Source: Enoplolaimus lenunculus (lineage: Eukaryota; Nematoda; Enoplea; Enoplida; Thoracostomopsidae). Taken from it: a stretch of DNA of 64,000 nt. A model generated the notes under the pieces. The model was given only the letters and a program-made list of their open reading frames with translations, ran no database searches and was not told the DNA's origin. The stretch is from the NCBI GenBank assembly GCA_030248215.1, contig JASANG010003826.1:25436-89435 (forward strand), given 5' to 3'. Within the stretch, counting starts at the first letter, position 1. The number at the start of each line of letters is the position of its first letter. Below are positions 57,401-64,000 of this stretch, one piece after another. Both the position numbers and the translations under genes were made by a program.

Positions 57401-58814
57401 GAAAAAGACAACGTCACAATATTTATTAACTCAAAGTCCATTATCATTTTCACTTTCCGAGTTCGTTTCCGGTATTTTACTTTCATTTGTACCTTGCTCG
57501 TTGCAATTGTGCTCTTTTTCAGAATTCACTGGTTGATTACGTGCTTGCTCCTACTGGTTTATTATTTACGTTATGTTTGTCGCCTGAAAATGAAACTATT
57601 ATTGAATATGCTAATATTAATCTGTAAGTGTTGAGATGCACCGTAATTGCGCTGCGTATACCCAGCAGTTTTTGAAGGACCGCTATTTTGGTATAATGAT
57701 ATTTTTTAAAAGAAAAACAGCAATATTTGATTTTAAAATCGTTCTTTGAATACGTTCATTGTGAAATTTTGTTGAGTATTAGAAACGACGGCACGTTTGA
57801 AGTTGAATTTCTCTGAAAAAAACAGAGTTAAACATGTCACTTGAAACTTTGTGGAATTCTTGAGTCGTTGAAATTTTAACAAAATTAAACATAATCGAGT
57901 GAAAATTTGAAAGTTATATTTACTTGATGATGATATAACTTGTAGTAACTTGAATAAATGTTTGGATCTGAGATCTGAGTACCGCTATGTGCCTATTCTG
58001 CAGATTAATGGTGGCGCTTTACTTGTTTTTGTGTATAAATTGTTATGTTGTACCATGCGTCGATTCATATGCAGCGCCACCCTAAGCATTAAACGACGTA
58101 AGAGTTGTTTTTGTTACACATATGTGCGTTTGTTTGCGGTATTTAATTTTTTTTGTTGCAGACTAACTTATACATACAGCGATTGGTTGCGTGTTGAATT
58201 AGCATCAGTCCACAACAACAACAGTCCTAGTGAAATCTTAACTGAAAACGAAGAAAGTGATGCCACGGAGACATTGTTAAAACCGTCAGATTATTGTGCT
58301 CGGATTTTCGGCGATGGTCGATTTTCCTTCGCGTGTGTTGAGAAGTGTTTCGAAGTAAGTGTTAAGCTAAAATTTTTTCTTTTAAATAAGACATGTATTT
58401 TAGGATTGTATTAGGCAGCAGAAGGATGCCGATGTCAATGGGGAGAACTTTTTGTTCATCAAAATTGACGGTTCTGTACTTTGCGCAGTCACTTGGTACG
58501 TGCATTGATCACTGATTGTGGAAGAAGTTAACTCGCTCTGCACCCTTAGTGAAACTTTGTGGCGAGTGGTGCTACATATAAAATGTCATTAATTTCAAGA
58601 AACTAAAGCAACTTGATTGAAATGAAATAGTTTAGTGCATTGTATATTATACATTTGTAAGCTGCATTTTCCTCTCCAATTCTTTAGTTTTGATTTCAAT
58701 GGTTTAATTACCAAATTACAATTTTAGGTTATTTCACGCGGTTTAATGAGAAACAAACACTCGGACTGGGCTTCGCTCCAACAAGTAGCGATTAATCATA
58801 TCGGCATTGAAGAA
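51784..58814 (+). CDS. NUP160: Nucleoporin NUP160 (N-terminal exons; continues past 58.8 kb)
   Basis: Scaffold subunit of the Nup107-160 (Y) complex of the nuclear pore. Exons: 51784-51865 (start MDDILQLRETYTRSFF), 52567-52811, 53162-53384, 54275-54353, 54575-54686, 55405-55486, 55975-56057, 56887-56961, 57523-57623, 58162-58354, 58404-about 58499 and 58728-58814. They total roughly 485 residues. All phases agree except exon 11/12, which needs a weak GTGCAT donor. Matches to human NUP160 include EEHSLEFDL then RFVFPHPNR, SSVLKRLSTW, LQIWSCK, then NSLVDYVLAP and ENETIIEYANINL. These cover the N-terminal beta-propeller. The remaining helical two thirds is not seen and probably lies beyond the window. 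A segment between exons 1 and 2, and one between exons 9 and 10, may be missing. Confidence 0.88.
52025..52110. mobile_element. Two abutting hAT-like ends in a NUP160 intron
   Basis: A right end CAGTCGCACCCTG (to 52075) runs straight into a left end GGGTGCAACCGGATAC. This is an end-to-end junction of two family members, both otherwise truncated. Confidence 0.55.
52991..53252 (+). repeat. 131-bp tandem duplication over a NUP160 intron/exon boundary
   Basis: TTTGCGTTTTTGTTTTGATT begins both units (52991 and 53122). Each unit contains the 3' splice site (acceptors ending at 53030 and 53161) and about 75 bp of exon, which encodes MSSSSVPLQSIFANAT in the first and MSTSSVPLRSIFANAT in the second. 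Only the second leads into the rest of the exon. Splicing to the first reads into an in-frame TGA about 40 codons on. Confidence 0.85.
54440..54493. repeat. (TA)n microsatellite
   Basis: About 27 TA repeats, 80 bp upstream of NUP160 exon 5. Confidence 0.95.
54704..55040. repeat. Dispersed repeat with GTTCC ends, copy 2
   Basis: It matches 39797-40095: GTTCCAACAAGAAC start, TTGGACTTTTTAGAAACT and GATTTTTCAGCTATTT blocks, and a GTTCCTGCATCTTTGAATGC end. It begins 18 bp after NUP160 exon 5. Confidence 0.6.
56160..56554. mobile_element. hAT-like MITE in a NUP160 intron
   Basis: Ends GGGGTGCAGCTGGAATACCGG and CCGTTGCACCGTG, imperfect versions of the CAGGGTGCAACCGG end. The interior shares AATTAAAATGAATTTTTCG with the copy at 48.75 kb. 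Confidence 0.65.
57259..57496. mobile_element. hAT-like MITE in a NUP160 intron, decayed
   Basis: Left end CAAGGGCGCAATCGG, right end TTTGTACCTTG, with TTCCGGTATTTTCGGT inside. It ends 27 bp before NUP160 exon 9. Confidence 0.55.
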
Positions 58815-58983
58815 GTGAGTAATATATTCGTTAGTTGCTGCATGAAAAAATTCTATTAGATAGATCACAGTTATTATCTTGTATATTACGCCAAAATAGG
58901 CGCTCATGTAGACAAGTCAGAGATTGCCCAATGCGATATACTACAACCTTACTACATACTCATATAAACTTACCTGCGGCTAG

Positions 58984-59290
58984 CAGGGTGTGACCCGATT
59001 TAATGCTCTGGTAAAAAATAGGTATTTGGCTGCGATATTTTAACTCGCCGAATGTTTTTTAAAAACTTCAAGAAATTAAACCATCATTTGTGTTTATGCC
59101 AATTATTACAATGCAACTGACTGACTTACATTTACATATGTTTTCTGAACTTAACGCTAGTGAGATGTTACTCTTGGTCTCTTAAACACATTTTGAACGG
59201 TATCTAGTATTAGATTTGAATTAATTATCCGTCTCCGGCCAGATTTTAAAGTATCCGGCTCCGGCATTTTTGGTATTCGGTCGCACCCTG
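58984..59290. mobile_element. hAT-like MITE with 8-bp target duplication
   Basis: Ends CAGGGTGTGACCCG and CGGTCGCACCCTG, 307 bp, flanked by GCGGCTAG on the left and GCGACTAG on the right (7 of 8). An 8-bp duplication with CAGGG ends is the hAT hallmark, and it identifies the whole CAGGGTGCAACCGG family in this window. Confidence 0.75.
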
Positions 59291-59322
59291 GCGACTAGTA
59301 TAAACTAAAATACGCATTTGTC

Positions 59323-60065
59323 AGGGTTTAACCGGATACCAAAATATACCAGAGTCGGATAGTTCAATATCCGTCTCCGGTAGTTGCCGGAGCACAATAT
59401 TTAGTGCACACGTGGTTTTCGTAACAGAAAAATGGTAACAGATTTTAATAATTGAGTTCTGAAATTGCACAATTGAACCAACGAAACTATAATGTTACTA
59501 ATCAACAGGCTAAATGCACAAATTTTTGACTGTTGTTAACCCTCTCAGTAACATAAACTATGTAGCATTTAATTAATAACTTGCTGTGTCAATCTACGTT
59601 TAACTGTTTCCTTCCTGTTTCAATAATAGACCAATAGCTTTTGCTTTACGTCAAGACAACTGATGTCTCCGACAGGTAAAGTTTTCCTACCAAGAAATTG
59701 TTCAAATCTTTCTTTCCAGCGCTTACATACGCAAAGAAAGCGTTCTACTGCCTCACTTACAATATGCTCTCAACAGTTTTCTCTTGAACTACTTTTATTT
59801 TAAATAGATAATAACCTAACCAACAATGACCTGGTGAAATTGAACACATGGTCTTGCTTGTTTTTTGCTAAGCTTTAGCATAAATCTACTTCTGATACTT
59901 TGGTTCTTTAATTATTATTTTTGTAAATTTACAAGTTGTCTGATTGATTCATCTGTATATGAATTTCTTATGCATCCATGACGCAATTGTTGACCGAACG
60001 CGACGCGTATAATTGCCGCTGCCGGTTCTGGTCCGCCGCTGCCGGATCTGGTTCTATCAATTTTC
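59323..60065. repeat. Possible hAT-like element with CAGGGTTTAACCGG end
   Basis: Starts CAGGGTTTAACCGGATACC and has CCGTCTCCGGTAGTTGCCGG. The region stays CCGG-poor until a CCGCTGCCGGTTCTGG / CCGCTGCCGGATCTGG repeat near 60016-60052. The right end is not certain. Confidence 0.4.
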
Positions 60066-61779
60066 TACGCGATCCACGTATCATAATTCAAATGCTACTC
60101 GTCGGTTACGTAAGAATGAGCCGAAAGCCACAGTATTGAAACATTCCGTTCTGAAAGATCTCTTACTGCTTCATTAACAACTTTGTTTACTACTATGTAA
60201 AACTTTCAATATGACTATTTGATATGATAAGTATGCTTTTCTCAGCAATATCTATTAGAATTAACTGTTCAACGTATGTTTTAATCGCAAATACTTCTGT
60301 CTGAAAAACTGTGACGTACTATCCAAATGATCGTCTTACTAAAGTTCTCTGGGAAAATTTCAGCACCCATTAATTTTTCTTTTGCATTTTAACTACAGAG
60401 CGATTAGTGTCGCATAATATATCGTTTTGTTTTTTCTTCTAGAACTCTAATATTACTTCAATATCCTCTAGATATAAATAAGACATTCAGTGTTGGTTCA
60501 TCTGTTATTTATCGTGACATCTGAATTGAAGGAAGTGTAAGTATATACTTCAAGTTGATTAGTCTCGACCGAATTATCTCGATGTCCTTTAGTGTTGAAG
60601 GCGTTACCAGCCTCTGATCATTTATTGCTTCCATTTAATTTTGTAATACCTATGTTTTTTCAAAATATTCGAAGTGGATTTAAAATGTTTTCCATATTTG
60701 TAGTGGGAGTTTTCCTGACTTCTCCTGATTTCACCAGGCAATCAGTTCTCGATATCTTACTAACTTCCTTTGCATAGGTTTTCTAGTTAAGTTGTGTCAC
60801 CACACTAGTGTTTCATAACAGACTACTGTTACGACTATTATTCTATGCATGAACGAACAATTTTAAGAGATGAACCCCACATTTTTTCTGTAGCTGATCG
60901 ACGTATCAGAAAAGCTTTTATATCTTTGCATGTCACATAGTCTAATTGATCTTTTCATTGGAATTTTCTACCAATAACTCCAAAATACTTGACGGATCAT
61001 TCTTTCGTTATAATTGTATTCGGTATCGGAATCTAAAAATTAGATAAGTTCATTTTCCTAGACAATATCACAGCTTTGCATTTATTGAGATTTACCGTTT
61101 CAGACTGTTCTACTCCACTTATAAATCTCAACTTGTCGTAAGAGTTTTATGTCTTTGCTTATCACATAGTCATGCTGTTCTTCCCCACATAATCCTGATG
61201 TTCTTTTCATAGGAGTTTTCAATCGATAATTCCGAAATATGAATAGATCTTTCGATCGTTATATCTGTATTCGGTATATATCGGAATTAAAAGTCGTATC
61301 TAAGTTCAATTTCCTAAAAAATATCACAGCGTTGCATTTATTACGAATACAGTTAACCCACTTTTGCACAGCACTGATAATTCTCATCTAACATCCATGA
61401 ACTCTTCTTGCTGCTATTGTCTCGTTTCCGCTGCTACTAGCTGCAACTACATCTTCGAGTATGTCTGCAGATAACTAGTGAAGTATTAAACCTCTGTAAC
61501 AAGTCGTCTTATATTGATGGTATGCTTATTCATTGTTCGGGGTTTGAAATTTCACAATTTGCCGATCTTGTAGTATCAGGCTCCGTTAGAAAATCCGATA
61601 TTATTTCGACTTCCAGATTGCGTTCTTGTATTTTGTAATTCTGGTCTCACTATGCTTGTAGAACAGTAGGCCAAGCTGAGAACTACAAATTAAATACAAT
61701 TCTACGCAATATATATTATATCTATATTATATATATAAATAGATAAATAAATGAAATGAAAAATGCCAGATTTTTGTTA
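60066..61779. other. Unassigned DNA
   Basis: No NUP160 exon could be identified here. The sequence shows two loosely similar stretches at about 60900-61090 and 61140-61340 (TTTTATNTCTTTGC, CACATAGTC, GGAATTTTC/GGAGTTTTC, ATTCGGTAT, TATCACAGC.TTGCATTTA). This suggests a diverged tandem duplication of about 250 bp. Confidence 0.45.
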
Positions 61780-64000
61780 GAGTTGCAAACTAGGTAAAAA
61801 TTCTAAATCTAAAGACGTTTGACTGTATATTTAATTTAGGTTGCAATTTTCGGATTATGGCAGATTCAAGAATATGCAAAGCTAAATTCGAGGAAGAACG
61901 GTCGGTTTTTGGCCAGCTGTCTACAATGGAAAAATCATCGGCTGAGCAGTGGTGATTGGACTTGGTGCAATGGTCGGAAACTGCGGAAATTAACTTAGCT
62001 GTTGAGGGGTTGGGCTGTGAAGTACGGTCCGAGATCTGTTTATGTTCGCAAATACGCCTGTATAGTTGGCGGTTGGTTGAACCAACGTAGCCCGATAGAC
62101 AATCGGGACAAGTAAATTGATAGACTATATTTGAGCGTAAAAGCGTGGGGGTTGGGTCCTTAAAACTAAAAAATTGGCCAATTCTTTTATGTGTTTCAAA
62201 AACAATACGAATCTTAATGTTGTAATTTTCGAAATGTTTTTTAAATAAATAGTTGAGGCTAGTTTTTAAACGGTGCGAATGCGATCCAAAATAAGGAAGT
62301 TTTAAGATAATGAATTTTGGGGGTACCTGGTTTCCACAGCTGGTTTCATTGGTGCTTGTTGTGCCGTGGCTTTGGATTGTGCCTTCCGACGTGGCATGAT
62401 TAGAAACGCTAGTTGTTGAAACCGGATTGTCAAAGCTGTCAATATTTTGGTGCGACAGAGCCTCTGATTGCCGGACGCGATCTAAATTAACACTATTGTT
62501 AAAGTTGTTGAAATCAAAGGTGTTGTTGAAATTTTGATCAATAAACTGATGAATGGAGTGTGGTGGTGAATGACTGCTGTTGAAACACTTATTGAAAAAA
62601 CGGATAAATGAATTGTTGATGAATTTTTCAGGAAAGTCATTGGACTTGAGTAAATTGGCTAAAAAATTTTAATTCGTCTCTTAGGAGAGTGTTATTGGTT
62701 GTTAATGAAAAACATCGAAATAATAGACACTCGATTAAATTATTTTTATAATTTTTTGGAAGATGGGTGTTAAAATTCATTATCTGATTGGTGTACGTAG
62801 GTTTTCTATAGATACCAGTATGGACCACGCCCGAAACCGGATCTTTGATAATTTTTAAGTCCAAAAAGGATAGATTATTATCGGACTCCTTTTCAACAGT
62901 AAACCTGATCTTCGGGTGAAATGAATTAAGAATTTCAAGGAACGAGTTGGCTTTTTCGAAATTATCAAAGACGGCGTAGGTGTCATCAACGTAACGCCTA
63001 TAGAAAATGGGTTTGAGTTCAGCTGGGGTAGTTTCCATGATTTTACTTTCGAGGGAGACCATAAATATGTTGGCCATGACGGGACCAAGGGGGGATCCCA
63101 TGGCCACCCCGTCGACTTGAGTAAAAACTTTACCATTAAAAACGAATTTTAGGTCGGTTGTACAAGCTTTTATAGCTTTAATCAATAAATCATGGGGTGC
63201 AATAGTCACAATTTTGCCATCTTTTAACGCGTCCGATATAACCATAATGGTTTCATCCAGAGGTATACTAGTAAACAAAGAACTTACGTCAAAGGACACC
63301 ATTATTTTATTTTTTAAATTCAATTTTTTGAGTTCGTTCACAAATTCGAATGACGATTTAGTGGTATATTCGTTGAGGCTGATGGGTTTAAGGAGTGCGT
63401 CCAACCATTTCGCCAAGTAGTGGCAAGCCGAATTTACAGCCGACATGATTGGCCTAACTGGAATGTTAGGCTTGTGTGTTTTTGGAAGGCCGTAGAGCAG
63501 GGGCAGGCGGGAACCTGATGGGTTCAATTGTTTGGCTGGAAATTGGTCAATCAATTTTAGTTTAGCAAATTGACTAACAATACTACGGATTTTATCTTTA
63601 AAGTGAATAGTATGCAAGTAAACGTTGTCTAAATTATCATCCGTTTTTTTAAACACGGAAGAATCAGATAAAATGCACATTACTTTCTCAACATAATCTT
63701 TACGGTTCATTATTACAATACCATTGCCTTTGTCAGGCTTGGTTATAACCAAAGATTTATCGCGAGCTAATTCTTTTACATTTTCGATCCAGGATTTTGG
63801 GATATTGGGTTCATTTTTGTATCTTTTTGCTAATTCAATTGTGCCAGATATTTTGTTGCGAAAATCGTTGCAAAATTGGAAGGGAAGGGTTGGAATATTA
63901 CACGTTTTAAGGAGGTTGCTAGCAAATAGCTCGCATTGAACAACTATCCTTTCAAACGACGATTTATTACAAGAAATGACAAACTTCGGACCTAATGACA
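61780..64000 (-). mobile_element. Penelope-like element (RT plus GIY-YIG), runs off the right edge
   Basis: Reading leftward from the window edge: LSLGPKF near 63990, VITKPDKGNGIVIMN, then YGLPKTHK, SFDVSSLFTSIP (RT motif A), GVAMGSPLGPVMANIFM (motif B), RRYVDDTYAVF (motif C, YVDD intact) and LSFLDLKI. A linker follows, then the GIY-YIG endonuclease NIVYQFTCPDCLSGYVGS with the downstream RRICEH and NHHCSADD. A stop lies near 61785. This is the standard order of an endonuclease-bearing Penelope element. The frame is interrupted about once between RT and endonuclease, and is otherwise well preserved, so the copy is young. The 5' end lies beyond 64000. Confidence 0.92.

Noticed and set aside
57950-58161. 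Open frame 5' of NUP160 exon 10 as an extra exon
   Set aside because: Exon 9 joins exon 10 in phase directly, and this segment shows no clear similarity to NUP160. An additional exon cannot be excluded.

Overview
The window is animal nuclear DNA. It is AT-rich and intron-rich, and it is dominated by transposable elements with three host genes spread among them. Splice sites are ordinary GT-AG. Interspersed TTAGGC-type repeats occur at about a dozen places. TTAGGC is the telomere unit of nematodes, so a repeat-rich nematode is my best guess. This is an inference only, because no rRNA or mitochondrial marker is present.

Layout. 0-14 kb holds no recognised host gene. It carries a tandem pair of TTAA-flanked elements with a tRNA-Gly-like core, several MITE families, and a broken gag-bearing LTR fossil (about 3.9-8.0 kb). 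That fossil is bounded by inverted arms and carries a reverse-complement tRNA-Gln-like stretch next to its left arm. 14.4-20.8 kb (minus strand) holds five exons of a PAK/STE20-like protein kinase, whose 5' exons were not found. 21-36 kb is repeat-rich: hairpin MITEs, minisatellites, a TTAGGC array, and two LINE 3' ends that face each other. 36.5-48.3 kb (minus) holds a complete-looking eight-exon Y-box (cold-shock) protein gene. A LINE interrupted by a second, antisense LINE lies in its first intron. 51.8-58.8 kb (plus) holds the first dozen exons of nucleoporin NUP160, which lies head-to-head with the Y-box gene. The last 2.2 kb (minus) is a Penelope-like element with reverse transcriptase and GIY-YIG domains, running off the window edge.

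The exon models rest on conserved motifs and on reading phase. Every junction I give for the kinase and Y-box genes keeps frame exactly. The NUP160 junctions do too, except the exon 11/12 boundary, which needs a weak donor. The host genes do not form one pathway: one is a signalling kinase, one an RNA-packaging protein and one a nuclear-pore scaffold subunit.

Most notable. (1) The TTAA/TIR elements carry a tRNA-Gly-like Pol III promoter, next to a hairpin whose 6-bp stem is the same in six copies while its loop varies. (2) A 131-bp tandem duplication in NUP160 creates a decoy 3' splice site that would lead to a premature stop. (3) An LTR fossil has inverted terminal arms and a near-full-length reverse-complement tRNA beside the primer-binding position.
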